From: Sphingomonas sp. ERG5
GTDB lineage: Bacteria; Pseudomonadota; Alphaproteobacteria; Sphingomonadales; Sphingomonadaceae
Direction of reading: 5' to 3'
Length of the DNA: 64,000 bases
Assembly: GCF_000803065.1 (NCBI RefSeq)
Contig: NZ_JSXI01000036.1
Span: 1-64,000, forward strand
Shown here: in pieces, positions 17,000 through 26,929 of the stretch
Numbering within the stretch: the first letter of the stretch is position 1
Layout: each line of letters starts with the position of its first letter
Notes under the pieces: model-generated
What the model was told of the DNA's origin: nothing
Databases searched by the model: none
The model's input: the letters and a program-made list of their open reading frames with translations, nothing else
Made by a program: the position numbers and the translations under genes

Positions 17000-18651
17000 T
17001 GCGTTTATTCTTGTCGCTGATGCTGGGGTTCGCCCTCGCCGCGCCCGCCGGCGCCGAGCCGGCGAAACCCTCCGCTACCCTCAACGCCGCGCTGGATGAC
17101 GTCCGCGTCATGGTCGAGACGGCGCCGGGCGAGCTGGGCCTGGTCGTCGCCGTCACCGACCGCGAACGGCTGTTGCTGGTGGCGACGCATGGTTATGCCG
17201 ATATCGACACGCGGCGACCGGTGACGGCGGATACGCGCTTCGCGATCGGCTCGATCTCCAAATCCTTCACCGCGATCACGCTGTTGCAGCTTGCCGACGA
17301 AGGCCGGTTCGACCCACAGGCGCCGATCGCCCGTTATCTGCCCGATTTCCATCCGCGCTCGACATTTCCCGCGATCACCGGGCATGCGCTGATGACGCAC
17401 ACCGCAGGCTTGCCCAATTATCTGACCAATGTCGCGTCGATGCGTTTCCTGGTTGCCGCGTTGAACGATTTCGAGCCGCGCTACGCGCCCGGCGCGCATT
17501 TCTGGTATTCCAATTCGGGCTATCAATTGCTCGGCTATGCGGCCGAACGGATCGAGCAGCGGCCTTTCCCGCTGGTCCTGAAGCACCGCGTGCTCGACCG
17601 GCTCGGCATGGCGGCGACCGAACCGCAGATCGACGACCGGCTGCAAGGCGCGATCGCGACCAGCTATGTGCGCTTGCGCAACGGCAGCTATGCGGCAGCG
17701 CCATGGTTCGACTATCTCGCCGCGGATGGCGCGATCGTTTCGACCGGAGCCGATATGAGCGCTTATGCCCGGATGCTGCTCGCGCGCGGCGATACACCCA
17801 AAGGGCGGCTGATCTCGGCGCGCGCCTTTGACCGGTTCGCGACAGCGGTGCTTGAAGATTATGGCTATGGCATCGACGTCAAGGAGCATGGCCAGGTCCT
17901 CGCGCATGGCGGATCGATCGCCGGTTTCGAGGCGTATCTCCGGGCCGATCTGGCCCATGGCGTCGGGATCGTCTTCCTCAGCAACGGGCCGCTCGACGAC
18001 GCGTTGCGCGACCGCATCATTGCCCGACTGACGCAGGGAGCGAGTGGCCAGCCCAAAGCCGCCCCAAAGGTCGGGGACGCCACGGACAGCGAACCGCAGC
18101 ACCATGCCGACGCCACGAACTTCGCCGGGCGGTTCATTGGCCGCAAGGACGATGCGCTGGTCTTCGCGGCGGATGCCACCGGCGGCCTGCGGCTTGAAGA
18201 GGTTGGTGCCGGCTTGCCCCTGACGCGTCTCGGCAATGACAGCTGGGGTTTGTACCTGACCGCAAAGGGACCGCGCGCCTTCACCTTCTTCCGCAATGCC
18301 TCGGGCGTCGTGACTGACGTGGCGGAAGGGGTTTCGGGCTATGCCAGGCCGGGCAGCGGCGTCGCGATCGCCGAGGCGCCGATCGCCTATCGCCCGCTGG
18401 TCGGCCGCTACAAGGCGCATGGCGAGGAAGGGCAGGGGGTCCGCATCTTCGTGCGCAATGGCCGCCTGATGCTGACCCATATCGATGGAGGCGACGATGC
18501 TCTGCCGCTCGATGCGGACGGACCGACGCGGTTCCGCTTCGCCAGGCCGGCCTTTTCGCCGGAATGGCTTGCCTTCGACACGGTCATCGACGGACAGGTG
18601 CAGCGGCTGACGATGAGCGGTGCGCCCTTGTACCGGATCGACTTGCCGTGA
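16987..18651 (+). CDS. Serine hydrolase, class C beta-lactamase/D-aminopeptidase fold
   Basis: A 554-residue exported protein. The signal peptide ends near AGAEP (residue 24). The full class C triad of motifs is present: S89-I-S-K92, Y174-S-N176 and HGG in LAHGGSIAGFE. The C-terminal 200 residues (from about 360) form an extra lipocalin-like beta domain, as in D-aminopeptidases and Pab87-type peptidases. Penicillin-recognising peptidases of this group cleave peptides with D-residues. It overlaps the DUF1611 gene by 13 bases and the next gene by four, so it is part of the same operon; a peptidase role fits. Confidence 0.88.
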   Translation: MSRMMRLFLSLMLGFALAAPAGAEPAKPSATLNAALDDVRVMVETAPGELGLVVAVTDRERLLLVATHGYADIDTRRPVTADTRFAIGSISKSFTAITLLQLADEGRFDPQAPIARYLPDFHPRSTFPAITGHALMTHTAGLPNYLTNVASMRFLVAALNDFEPRYAPGAHFWYSNSGYQLLGYAAERIEQRPFPLVLKHRVLDRLGMAATEPQIDDRLQGAIATSYVRLRNGSYAAAPWFDYLAADGAIVSTGADMSAYARMLLARGDTPKGRLISARAFDRFATAVLEDYGYGIDVKEHGQVLAHGGSIAGFEAYLRADLAHGVGIVFLSNGPLDDALRDRIIARLTQGASGQPKAAPKVGDATDSEPQHHADATNFAGRFIGRKDDALVFAADATGGLRLEEVGAGLPLTRLGNDSWGLYLTAKGPRAFTFFRNASGVVTDVAEGVSGYARPGSGVAIAEAPIAYRPLVGRYKAHGEEGQGVRIFVRNGRLMLTHIDGGDDALPLDADGPTRFRFARPAFSPEWLAFDTVIDGQVQRLTMSGAPLYRIDLP

Positions 18652-20027
18652 GCGAAGCGATGCGGCCGGGCGGGCTTTTGCGGGCCTGGTTCTGCATCGC
18701 GATCGGTGTCGCCCTGCCGCTCCCCGCACTGGCGCAACAGCCTGAGGCCGCGTCAGCGGGGTTCGCCGCATGGGCACGGGATCATGTTGTTTCCCTGCCG
18801 GCTTGTGCTTCGGCAGCGGTCCCGGCCGCAATGGACGGGATCAAGGCCGTTGTCGGCGATGTTCGGGTCGTCGCGCTGGGTGAACCGGCGCATGGCGCAC
18901 AGGAGCCGCTCGCGTTTCGGAATTGCCTGTTTCGCTATCTGGTCGAGCATGACGGGTTCACCGCGATCGCAATCGAATCCGGCCTGAGTGAATCACGCCG
19001 GCTGCATGATTATGCGGCGGGCGGGCCGGGCGATGTCCGGCAGCTTGCTCGTAACGGCTTCACCTGGGGTTTCGGGAGGTTCGCCGAAAATGTCGCGCTG
19101 CTCGAATGGATTCGCGGGTACAATGCCGACCCCCGCCACACGCGAAAGGTCAATTTCTACGGCATCGACCTGAGTGGCGGCGAGAGCAGCGGCCGGTGGC
19201 TCAATGCCCGGGTCATGCTGCAGGACAGCCTGGACTATCTGTCGCGTGCCGCGCCGCGCCGGTCGCGCGCCGCCCGGCAAGCGGTCGCGCCGTTCCTCGA
19301 TCGGTTCACCCACTCCGGCTATGTCGCATTGCCGCCGGCCGAGCGCGTGCGCCAGCGTGCCGCGATCGAGGGCCTGATCGGCTATTTCGGGCGCAACCGC
19401 ACGGCGCTCGTCGCGGCCTCCATGCGCAGCGATTATGACTGGGCGCGCCGCAACGCGCTGGTCGCGCGCCAGCTCGAACAGGTGTTCCAGGTGTCGCCGC
19501 CGCCCGAGCCGGGCGACCAGCTTTCGCCCGACTTCTACAAGGCGGATGCCGCCCGCGATGCGGCGATGGCCGAGAATGTCCGCTGGGTGGTCGAGCGCGA
19601 AGGGGCGGCGGGCCGGGTGCTGGTGTTCGCGCATGACGGACACATCATGAATGCCCCGACCCGGGGCGGCATATGGACGGTCTATGCGCAGGCCCCGGCG
19701 ACGATGGGGCAGCATTTGCGCACCGCGCTGGGCCGCGACCTGCTGATCATGCCGATCATGTCTTCGGAAAATGGTCCCGGCCTTCCTGCCGGCACCAAAG
19801 GCTCCGGGAGCCTGGACAGCGCGCTGGCCAAAGTCGGATCCGGGCATTTCCTGCTCGATATCCGCCAGGCCCGGGACGCGGCGCCGGTTGCGGCATGGCT
19901 CGCGCAAACCCAGTCGATACGGGCCAATTTCACCACCGAGATGGAAGTCACGCCAAGGATCGCGTTCGACGCCCTGATCTATTTCGATCGCCTGACGCCG
20001 GCCAGCACGGTTCCGGCCAAGCCCTGA
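18648..20027 (+). CDS. Erythromycin esterase family protein
   Basis: About 459 residues. The GTG at 18648 overlaps the upstream stop (GTGA); an ATG at 18660 is an alternative. A signal peptide follows (AWFCIAIGVALPLPALAQ). The family motif VALGEPAHGAQEPL holds the conserved Glu and the catalytic His, with further conserved parts AIAIESG, YGIDLSGG and VFAHDGHIMN. Ere-type enzymes open macrolide lactones, but most chromosomal members have unknown substrates, so resistance is not implied. Last gene of the five-gene operon; it ends 12 bases before the convergent kdpD. Confidence 0.86.
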   Translation: MSEAMRPGGLLRAWFCIAIGVALPLPALAQQPEAASAGFAAWARDHVVSLPACASAAVPAAMDGIKAVVGDVRVVALGEPAHGAQEPLAFRNCLFRYLVEHDGFTAIAIESGLSESRRLHDYAAGGPGDVRQLARNGFTWGFGRFAENVALLEWIRGYNADPRHTRKVNFYGIDLSGGESSGRWLNARVMLQDSLDYLSRAAPRRSRAARQAVAPFLDRFTHSGYVALPPAERVRQRAAIEGLIGYFGRNRTALVAASMRSDYDWARRNALVARQLEQVFQVSPPPEPGDQLSPDFYKADAARDAAMAENVRWVVEREGAAGRVLVFAHDGHIMNAPTRGGIWTVYAQAPATMGQHLRTALGRDLLIMPIMSSENGPGLPAGTKGSGSLDSALAKVGSGHFLLDIRQARDAAPVAAWLAQTQSIRANFTTEMEVTPRIAFDALIYFDRLTPASTVPAKP

Positions 20028-20038
20028 TCCGGCCGATC

Positions 20039-22681
20039 TCAGCTCTCGTCGATCTCGACCAGATCGGTGAACATCAGCGAGAAGGCGGCGCCGCCATCGG
20101 GGTGGGTTCCCGCGCTCACCTTGATCTTCATCGCATCGGCAAAGCCCTTGACGATCGCCAGGCCCAGCCCGCTGCCGCCGGACCGGTCAGTGCCGGTGCC
20201 GCTGGCGAACATGTCGAAGATGCGGTCCTCGCTCGCCGGATCGAGGCCCGGCCCGTCGTCGCGGATGGTCAGCGTGATGCCGTTCGCGGTGCGGCTGCCC
20301 TCGATCGTGACGATGCCGTCGGCGCCGCCATGCTGCACCGAATTGGCCAGCAGATTGATCAGCACATGATGCAGCAGCACCGGATCGGCGCGGACCAGCG
20401 GCAGATTGGCCGGTACGCGCAAGTCGATGTGCTTGCCGCCAAGCAAGTCGCGCAGATCGGCGACCGCGCTGCCGACCGCATCGGTCAGGTCGACCGCTTC
20501 ACTCGCGGGAGTCAGTGCCCCTGAATCGAGCCGCAGCATCGACAGGAGATTGTCGAGGAAACGCTGCAGCCGGTCGACCGCGCTGCGCGCGACGGGTGTC
20601 GCGGGCGATGTCGGATGCTCGGCCGCGATCGTCTCGATCGCGGCGCGGACCGAGGTCAGCGGGGTGCGCAGATCGTGGCCGATCGAGGACAGCAGCGCGA
20701 CGCGCAGCCGGTCGCGCTCCTCAAGCACCGAAAGCTGGCGGGTTTCGGTCTCAAGCCGCAGCCGCTCCTGCGCGAGCGAGGCTTGCCCGATCAGGGTCGA
20801 GAGCAGCACCGCCCGATCGGACGGCACCGGTTCTCCCCCGTCGCCGCGTGCGATGCCGAGCACCGCGAGCACGCCAAGCGACGTTTTGAGCGGATGGAAT
20901 TGCCAGTCCGACCCGCTCAGCGTCGCGGTACCATAGCCGGCGGTCTCGCCGCGCTTCAGGGCCCATTCGGCCGCTGCGCGATCGACCGGCGTCAACTCGA
21001 TCTCGGACGGGCTGGTCGCGACGATCGCCAGCGCGCCCTCGCCTTCGGTGAGCAGGACCGTGTTGACGTCGAGCAGGCCGGCGACCTGGCTGCAGATCGT
21101 CTCGGCGGTCTGCTGCGCATCCGACACGCGAGTCAGCGCCTGGGCGAAGCCGGCCAGCGCGGCATTCTCGCGCGCGCCGCGCACGCCGATCGCGGCGCGC
21201 GAGCGCATGTCGCCGGTCAGCCGGCTGATGAACGCGGCAATGCCGAGCAGGATGACGAAGGTCAGCACGCTTTGCGGCTCGCCGATGGTGAAGGTGTAGA
21301 GTGGCGGCAGGAAGAAGAAGTTGAACGCCAGTGCCGCCATCATCCCGGCGGCGAGGCCGGGCCTCAGGCCATAAAGCCGCGCGGACAGCGCGACGGGCAG
21401 CAGATACAGCAAATCGATCGCGCCCGTGCCGATCAGCGGCAGGGCAAGGCGCGCGACCCCCGTGGCGATGGCAATCAACCCGGCGACATAAAGATAGACG
21501 ATCGGGCCCTCGTCATTGCCGCGCACGCGCTGCGGGCGGCTCGCGGCCACTTCTCCGATCGCCGGGATGACATGCACCGCCAGCCCGGCCGCTTCGCGCA
21601 ACATGGTGGTGACGACCGATCCGTGGCGCAGTTCGAACCACCAGCTGCGCCGTGACTTGCCAATCACCAGCTGAGTCGCGCGCATCGCCGCGACTTGCGC
21701 GCGAAGCCCCGCGATCACGCTTTCGGCGGGCACGGTGACGATCGTCGCGCCAAGACTCGCCGCAAGCCGCAAGGTCGCCGCGAGCCGTGCCTTGGCCGCG
21801 GCGTCGAAACTTTCCGCGCGCGGCGTTTCGATGAACACCGCGGTCCAGGGGGCGTGGAGCGCATCGGCGAGCCGCTTGGTGGTGCGCACCAGCGCTTCGC
21901 CGCCGGGCAGTTCGTTGAGCGCGACGAGCACGCGTTCGCCCGCCGCGACGGTGCCGGGCGTCGCGCTCGCGTCGAGATGCTCGAGCATCTGGCGATCGAC
22001 ATTCTGCGCCGCGCGGCGCAGCGCCATTTCGCGCAGCGCCGAGAGATTGGCCTTGGAGAAGAAATGGCTGAGCGCGCGCGTCGCTTCGGTCGGGATATAG
22101 ACCTTGCCGTCCTTCAAGCGCTCGATCAGCTCGTCCGGCGGGATGTCGACCACTTCGATTTCGGCATCCTCGAGCACGCTGTCGGGCACGGTCTCGCGCA
22201 CCCGGACATGCGTGAAGCTGGCGACCACGTCGTTGAGGCTTTCGACGTGCTGGATGTTGAGCGTGGTGTAGACGTTGATGCCGGCGTCGAGCAGTTCGAC
22301 GATATCCTGCCAGCGCTTCGGGTGGCGGCTGCCCTCGACATTGCTGTGCGCGAGTTCGTCGACCAGCGCGAGTTGCGGCCGCCGTTCCAGCACCGCATCG
22401 ATGTCCATTTCGGTCAGTTGCTGGCCGCGATAGTCGATCGTCCGGCGCGGGATGATTTCCAGCGGCGCGACCAGCGCTTCGGTTTCGGCGCGGCCATGAG
22501 TCTCGACAACGGCGAGGACGGCATCGATGCCGGCCTTTGCCCGTGCCGCGCCTTCGCTGAGCATTTCATAGGTCTTGCCGACCCCGGGGGCGGCGCCGAG
22601 GAAGATCTTCAGCGCGCCACGCGCTTCGCGCCGCGCGGTGCGCAGCAGCGCGTCGGGGGAGGGGCGCTTGTCGGGTGTCAC
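20039..22681 (-). CDS. kdpD: Osmosensitive K+ channel sensor histidine kinase KdpD
   Basis: An 880-residue membrane kinase, close to the 894 of E. coli. Order: KdpD domain with Walker A GAAPGVGKT (29-37) and ELAHSN, a USP-like domain (about 250-365), four membrane segments (about 393-490), a GAF-like region, then HisKA with H669 (SSIGHDLRTPLTS) and a C-terminal ATPase domain (DDGPGL, GGSGLGLAIVKG). It senses low K+ or turgor and phosphorylates KdpE. Unusually it lies on the opposite strand from kdpFABC-kdpE, at the head of the locus, so both share the 22682-22967 control region. The start is GTG. Confidence 0.96.
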   Translation of the reverse strand: MTPDKRPSPDALLRTARREARGALKIFLGAAPGVGKTYEMLSEGAARAKAGIDAVLAVVETHGRAETEALVAPLEIIPRRTIDYRGQQLTEMDIDAVLERRPQLALVDELAHSNVEGSRHPKRWQDIVELLDAGINVYTTLNIQHVESLNDVVASFTHVRVRETVPDSVLEDAEIEVVDIPPDELIERLKDGKVYIPTEATRALSHFFSKANLSALREMALRRAAQNVDRQMLEHLDASATPGTVAAGERVLVALNELPGGEALVRTTKRLADALHAPWTAVFIETPRAESFDAAAKARLAATLRLAASLGATIVTVPAESVIAGLRAQVAAMRATQLVIGKSRRSWWFELRHGSVVTTMLREAAGLAVHVIPAIGEVAASRPQRVRGNDEGPIVYLYVAGLIAIATGVARLALPLIGTGAIDLLYLLPVALSARLYGLRPGLAAGMMAALAFNFFFLPPLYTFTIGEPQSVLTFVILLGIAAFISRLTGDMRSRAAIGVRGARENAALAGFAQALTRVSDAQQTAETICSQVAGLLDVNTVLLTEGEGALAIVATSPSEIELTPVDRAAAEWALKRGETAGYGTATLSGSDWQFHPLKTSLGVLAVLGIARGDGGEPVPSDRAVLLSTLIGQASLAQERLRLETETRQLSVLEERDRLRVALLSSIGHDLRTPLTSVRAAIETIAAEHPTSPATPVARSAVDRLQRFLDNLLSMLRLDSGALTPASEAVDLTDAVGSAVADLRDLLGGKHIDLRVPANLPLVRADPVLLHHVLINLLANSVQHGGADGIVTIEGSRTANGITLTIRDDGPGLDPASEDRIFDMFASGTGTDRSGGSGLGLAIVKGFADAMKIKVSAGTHPDGGAAFSLMFTDLVEIDES

Positions 22682-22692
22682 ACTTCTGCCTG

Positions 22693-22791
22693 CCCGGCAA
22701 AGGCCGGGATCCAGTCGGGAAGGCAGGAGTCATTCAGCGCAGCATTCATTTCATCGGCGTTCCGCAACGGGACCCCGGCCTTTTGCCGGGG
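22693..22791. repeat. Inverted pair of CCCGGC-loop-GCCGGG REP-type hairpins
   Basis: CCCGGC-AAAG-GCCGGG (22693-22708) and CCCCGGC-CTTTT-GCCGGGG (22773-22791) are two copies of one palindromic motif in opposite orientation. The same motif occurs again at 35049-35066. They sit in the kdpD upstream region, immediately after its start codon side. They look like dispersed extragenic palindromes; a role in transcription is not shown. Confidence 0.65.
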
Positions 22792-22852
22792 ACGCAATGA
22801 GTTGGAAGCAACAAGCTAGGCGTGTGGGGCGGTCAACACCACGCCGCAACGC

Positions 22853-22874
22853 CAATCTATATGCAATCTTAATG
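22853..22874. promoter_or_regulatory. Candidate KdpE box: tandem 11-bp repeats
   Basis: CAATCTATATG (22853-22863) is followed directly by CAATCTTAATG (22864-22874), two repeats differing at two positions with one helical turn between them. OmpR-family regulators such as KdpE bind tandem direct repeats of this spacing. The site is about 94 bases before the first small ORF of the kdp operon and about 170 bases from the divergent kdpD start. Role is inferred. Confidence 0.5.
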
Positions 22875-22967
22875 CGATCGTCGCGAATTCGCCCGCGCAC
22901 CTTAATGCCCCCCGCGCCTATCTGCCTTGCCGAGCCGGCGACCCGCGCCGCAACAAAGGCATTTCAT

Positions 22968-23051
22968 ATGACCGATATCCTGTGGCTCGGCGCGCTTGCC
23001 GGGCTGGTCGCGCTGACTTTGGCTTATGCCCGCCTGTGTGACGAGGCCTGA
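22968..23051 (+). CDS. 27-aa membrane micro-ORF preceding kdpF
   Basis: A 27-residue protein, MTDILWLGALAGLVALTLAY followed by ARLCDEA: one transmembrane helix with an acidic start and a short charged tail containing one cysteine. An AAAGG motif lies eight bases upstream. Its stop is four bases before the kdpF ATG, so it is the first cistron of the kdp operon. I recall similar micro-ORFs ending in AYxRxCD ahead of kdpF in other proteobacteria, but cannot check this here. It may be a second KdpF-like accessory subunit or a translated leader. Confidence 0.6.
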   Translation: MTDILWLGALAGLVALTLAYARLCDEA

Positions 23052-23055
23052 GCCG

Positions 23056-23145
23056 ATGACGCTGCACCTCACGCTCGCCGCGGTCACCGCCGCTGGTCTC
23101 CTCCTTTATCTCGTGGCCGTGCTTTTGCGGCCCGAGCGTTTCTGA
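23056..23145 (+). CDS. kdpF: K+-transporting ATPase subunit F
   Basis: A 29-residue single-helix protein, MTLHLTLAAVTAAGLLLYLV then AVLLRPERF. The length and the RPERF ending are diagnostic of KdpF, which sits between KdpA and the other subunits of the high-affinity K+ pump and stabilises the complex in the inner membrane. It lies four bases after the preceding micro-ORF and 12 bases before kdpA. Confidence 0.9.
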   Translation: MTLHLTLAAVTAAGLLLYLVAVLLRPERF

Positions 23146-23157
23146 ACGGATAGCGCC

Positions 23158-24861
23158 ATGACGCTTCAGGGCTGGGGGCTGATCGCCCTATTCATCATCA
23201 TTCTCTGGGCGCTGGCCAAGCCGATGGGGCTGTGGTTGTTCGCGCTGTATGAAGGCCGCCGCACGGTGCTGCACCGCGTGCTTGGTCCGGTCGAGACCGG
23301 CTTCTACAAGCTGGCCGGGATCGACCCGACGGTCGAGCAAGGCTGGCGGCGCTACGCCGTGCATATGCTGGCGTTCAACCTTGCGCTGCTGCTGCTGACC
23401 TATGCGATCCTGCGGTTGCAGGGCGTGCTGCCGATGAACCCGCTCGGGTTGTCCGGTATGGCGCCCGATGGTGCGTTCAACACCGCGGTCAGCTTTACAA
23501 CCAACACCAACTGGCAATGGTATTCGGGCGAAGTCGCACTGTCGAACTTCAGCCAGATGGTCGGCCTGACGATCCATAATTTTCTCTCGGCATCGACCGG
23601 CATCGCGCTCGCCTTCGCCTTGTTCCGCGGCTTTGCGCGGCGCGAAGCCAAGGCGATCGGCAATTTCTGGGCCGATATGACGCGCGTCACGCTCTATCTG
23701 CTGCTGCCGATCTGCGTCGTTTACGCCGTGTTCCTGATCGCCAGCGGCGTGCCGCAGACCCTGGCGCAAAGCGTCGACGCGACCACGCTGGAAGGCGTGA
23801 AGCAAGTCATCGCACTTGGCCCGGTGGCGAGCCAGGAAGCGATCAAGATGCTTGGCACCAATGGTGGCGGTTTCTTCAACGCCAATAGCGCGCATCCATT
23901 CGAGAACCCGACCGCGCTGACCAATCTGGTGCAGATGCTGTCGATCTTCCTGATCGGCTTCGGCCTGACCTGGACCTTCGGCAAGGCGGTCGGCAATCCG
24001 CGTCAGGGCTGGGCGATCCTCGCCGCGATGACCCTGTTGTTCCTGGCCGGCACTTCGGTCGCTTATTGGCAGGAAGCGGCGGGCAACCCCGTGCTGCACC
24101 AGCTCGGCGTGGCCGGCGGAAACCTGGAGGGCAAGGAGGTGCGCTTCGGCATTGCCGCGTCGGCCCTGTTCGCCAGCGTCACCACCGCCGCCTCGTGCGG
24201 CGCGGTCAATGCGATGCATGACAGCTTCACCGCGCTTGGCGGGATGATCCCGCTGATCAACATGCAGCTGGGCGAAGTCGTGATCGGCGGCGTCGGTGCG
24301 GGCATCTATGGCTTCCTGCTCTTCGCCATCCTCGCGGTGTTTGTCGCCGGGCTGATGGTCGGGCGAACGCCGGAATATGTCGGCAAGAAGATCGAGAGCC
24401 GAGAGGTCAAGCTCGCGGTGCTGGCGATCGCCGTACTGCCGCTGATGATCCTGGGTGGCACCTCGATCGCCTCGGTGGTGACCGCCGGGCTGGCCGGGCC
24501 GCTCGCCAAGGGACCGCATGGTTTCTCGGAGATCCTCTACGCGTTCACCAGCGCGGTCGGGAACAACGGCTCCGCCTTTGCCGGCCTGTCGGCGGGCACG
24601 CCCTTCTACAACGCCATGCTGGGCATCGCGATGTGGGGCGGGCGGTTCTTCGTGATCGTGCCGATGCTGGCGATCGCCGGCAGCCTTGCTGCGAAGAAGG
24701 TCACGCCGCCTTCGTCGGGATCGTTCCCGACCACCGGGCCGCTCTGGGTCGGACTGCTTGTCGGCATCATCCTGATCCTGGGCGGTCTCACCTTCCTGCC
24801 GAGCCTCGCGCTTGGTCCCGTTGCCGATCATCTCGCGATGCTCGGCGGCCACCTCTCCTGA
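23158..24861 (+). CDS. kdpA: K+-transporting ATPase subunit A
   Basis: A 567-residue polytopic inner-membrane protein with about ten membrane helices. It is the K+-channel-like, ion-selecting subunit of the KdpFABC pump; the filter-region repeats are visible as [43 protein letters not shown] and [12 protein letters not shown]. Length equals the usual 555-570. It follows kdpF by 12 bases and precedes kdpB by 14, in the canonical order. Expression should depend on KdpDE under K+ limitation. Confidence 0.97.
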   Translation: MTLQGWGLIALFIIILWALAKPMGLWLFALYEGRRTVLHRVLGPVETGFYKLAGIDPTVEQGWRRYAVHMLAFNLALLLLTYAILRLQGVLPMNPLGLSGMAPDGAFNTAVSFTTNTNWQWYSGEVALSNFSQMVGLTIHNFLSASTGIALAFALFRGFARREAKAIGNFWADMTRVTLYLLLPICVVYAVFLIASGVPQTLAQSVDATTLEGVKQVIALGPVASQEAIKMLGTNGGGFFNANSAHPFENPTALTNLVQMLSIFLIGFGLTWTFGKAVGNPRQGWAILAAMTLLFLAGTSVAYWQEAAGNPVLHQLGVAGGNLEGKEVRFGIAASALFASVTTAASCGAVNAMHDSFTALGGMIPLINMQLGEVVIGGVGAGIYGFLLFAILAVFVAGLMVGRTPEYVGKKIESREVKLAVLAIAVLPLMILGGTSIASVVTAGLAGPLAKGPHGFSEILYAFTSAVGNNGSAFAGLSAGTPFYNAMLGIAMWGGRFFVIVPMLAIAGSLAAKKVTPPSSGSFPTTGPLWVGLLVGIILILGGLTFLPSLALGPVADHLAMLGGHLS

Positions 24862-24875
24862 GAGAAGCGACGATC

Positions 24876-26918
24876 ATGTCCGCATCAACCTCCACACCGA
24901 CCTCGATCTTCACCGCAAAGCTGCTGATCCCCGCGATCGGCGACTCGTTCAAGAAGCTCGATCCGCGCGCGCTGATCAAGAATCCGGTGATGTTCGTGAC
25001 CGCCACGGTCGCGACCTTGCTCACCGTGCTGCTGATCCTCGGCGGCGAGCCGCTTGGCACTTTCTTCCAGATCCAGCTGATCGTCTGGCTGTGGCTGACC
25101 GTGCTGTTCGGCACTTTTGCCGAGGCGCTGGCCGAAGGGCGGGGCCGGGCGCAGGCCGCGTCGCTCCGCGCGACCAAGGCCGATCTGACCGCCAAGCGCC
25201 TGCTTGGCGTGGGCGAGACCTGGGGGCTGATCGCGGCGCACCGGCTCGAAAAGGGCGATGAGGTGCTGGTCGAAACCGGCGACCTGATCCCGGCCGATGG
25301 CGAAGTGATCTTCGGCGTCGCCTCAGTCAACGAAGCGGCGATCACCGGCGAAAGCGCGCCGGTGATCCGCGAGGCGGGCGGCGACCGGTCGGCCGTCACG
25401 GCGGGCACGCGCGTGATCTCCGACAGTATCAAGGTCCGCGTCACCGCCGAACCGGGTCAGGGTTTTCTCGATCGCATGATCGCCCTGGTCGAAGGCGCCG
25501 AGCGGCAGAAGACCCCGAACGAGATCGCGCTGACCATCCTGCTTGTTGGGTTGACGATCATCTTCCTGATCGCGGTCGGCACGATCCCGAGCTTCGCCAG
25601 TTTCGCCGGCGGCCAGGTGCCAGTGGCGATCCTAGCCGCGTTGCTCATCACGCTGATCCCGACGACCATCGCCGCCCTGCTTTCGGCGATCGGTATCGCG
25701 GGGATGGACCGGTTGGTGCGCTTCAACGTGCTCGCCAAGTCGGGCCGCGCGGTCGAGGCGGCGGGCGATATCGACGTGCTGCTGCTCGACAAGACCGGCA
25801 CGATCACCATTGGCGACCGCCAGGCGAGCGAATTTCACCCCGTCGGCGGCACCAGCGTCGATATGCTGGCCGGCGCGGCGTTGCTGGCGAGTTTTGCCGA
25901 CGAAACGCCCGAAGGCCGTTCGATCGTGGTGCTGGCGCGCGGCAAATATGCCCAGCGGCTCGATGCATTGCCCGACGGTGCGACGATCATCCCGTTCACC
26001 GCACAGACGCGCTTTTCCGGCGTGAAGGTCGGCGAGAGCGTGGTGCGCAAGGGCGCGGTGGATTCGATCCTGCGCGCCGATGCCGGGCTTGGCGACACGC
26101 CCGCCGCCGCGGAACTGCGCCGCGTGACCGAGGAGATCGCCCGCTCCGGCGCGACCCCGCTCGCCGTGTCGCGCGACGGCGTTCTGCTTGGCGCGATCGC
26201 ACTGAAGGATGTGGTCAAGGCGGGCATCCGCGAACGCTTTGGCGAACTGCGCCAGATGGGCATCCGCACGGTGATGATTACCGGCGACAATCCGCTGACC
26301 GCCGCCGCGATCGCCGCCGAGGCGGGGGTCGATGATTTCCTCGCCGAAGCGACGCCGGAGGACAAGCTCGCGCTGATCCGCAAGGAACAGCAGGGCGGGC
26401 GGCTGGTGGCGATGTGCGGCGACGGCACCAACGACGCGCCCGCACTGGCGCAGGCCGATGTCGGCGTGGCGATGAACACCGGCACCCAGGCCGCGCGCGA
26501 GGCCGGCAATATGGTCGATCTCGACAGCGACCCGACCAAGCTGATCGAGGTGGTGGGCCTGGGCAAGCAATTGCTCATGACGCGCGGCGCGCTGACCACG
26601 TTCTCGGTCGCCAATGACGTGGCGAAATATTTCGCGATCATCCCGGCAATGTTCGTGGCGCTTTATCCGGGGCTCGGCGTGCTCAATGTGATGGGCCTGT
26701 CGACGCCGCAAAGCGCGATCCTGTCGGCGATCATCTTCAATGCGCTGATCATCCCGCTGCTTGTGCCGCTCGCGCTGAAGGGCGTGACCTATCGGCCGAT
26801 GCCGGCGGGGCCGCTGCTGGCGCGCAACCTGGCCGTCTACGGCCTGGGCGGGCTGCTCGCGCCGTTCATCGGCATCAAGCTGATTGATCTCGCCGTCACC
26901 GCTCTCCACCTCGCCTGA
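24876..26918 (+). CDS. kdpB: K+-transporting P-type ATPase subunit B
   Basis: A 680-residue P-type ATPase. The actuator motif TGES is at 157-160 and the phosphorylated aspartate is D305 in DKTGT (305-309); [16 protein letters not shown] marks the hinge of the P domain. Seven membrane helices are arranged around these domains. ATP hydrolysis here drives K+ uptake through KdpA. ATG 24876 (MSASTS...) is chosen because the longer frame to 24633 would overlap kdpA heavily. Eleven bases separate it from kdpC. Confidence 0.97.
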   Translation: MSASTSTPTSIFTAKLLIPAIGDSFKKLDPRALIKNPVMFVTATVATLLTVLLILGGEPLGTFFQIQLIVWLWLTVLFGTFAEALAEGRGRAQAASLRATKADLTAKRLLGVGETWGLIAAHRLEKGDEVLVETGDLIPADGEVIFGVASVNEAAITGESAPVIREAGGDRSAVTAGTRVISDSIKVRVTAEPGQGFLDRMIALVEGAERQKTPNEIALTILLVGLTIIFLIAVGTIPSFASFAGGQVPVAILAALLITLIPTTIAALLSAIGIAGMDRLVRFNVLAKSGRAVEAAGDIDVLLLDKTGTITIGDRQASEFHPVGGTSVDMLAGAALLASFADETPEGRSIVVLARGKYAQRLDALPDGATIIPFTAQTRFSGVKVGESVVRKGAVDSILRADAGLGDTPAAAELRRVTEEIARSGATPLAVSRDGVLLGAIALKDVVKAGIRERFGELRQMGIRTVMITGDNPLTAAAIAAEAGVDDFLAEATPEDKLALIRKEQQGGRLVAMCGDGTNDAPALAQADVGVAMNTGTQAAREAGNMVDLDSDPTKLIEVVGLGKQLLMTRGALTTFSVANDVAKYFAIIPAMFVALYPGLGVLNVMGLSTPQSAILSAIIFNALIIPLLVPLALKGVTYRPMPAGPLLARNLAVYGLGGLLAPFIGIKLIDLAVTALHLA

Positions 26919-26929
26919 GGATTTGAACC

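Noticed and set aside
18648..20027. Macrolide resistance gene
   Set aside because: Only the erythromycin-esterase family is supported; the signal peptide and operon context argue against a dedicated resistance role.
23188..24852. 554-codon minus-strand open frame
   Set aside because: It is antisense to kdpA; the sequence is His/Arg/Asp-rich without domains.
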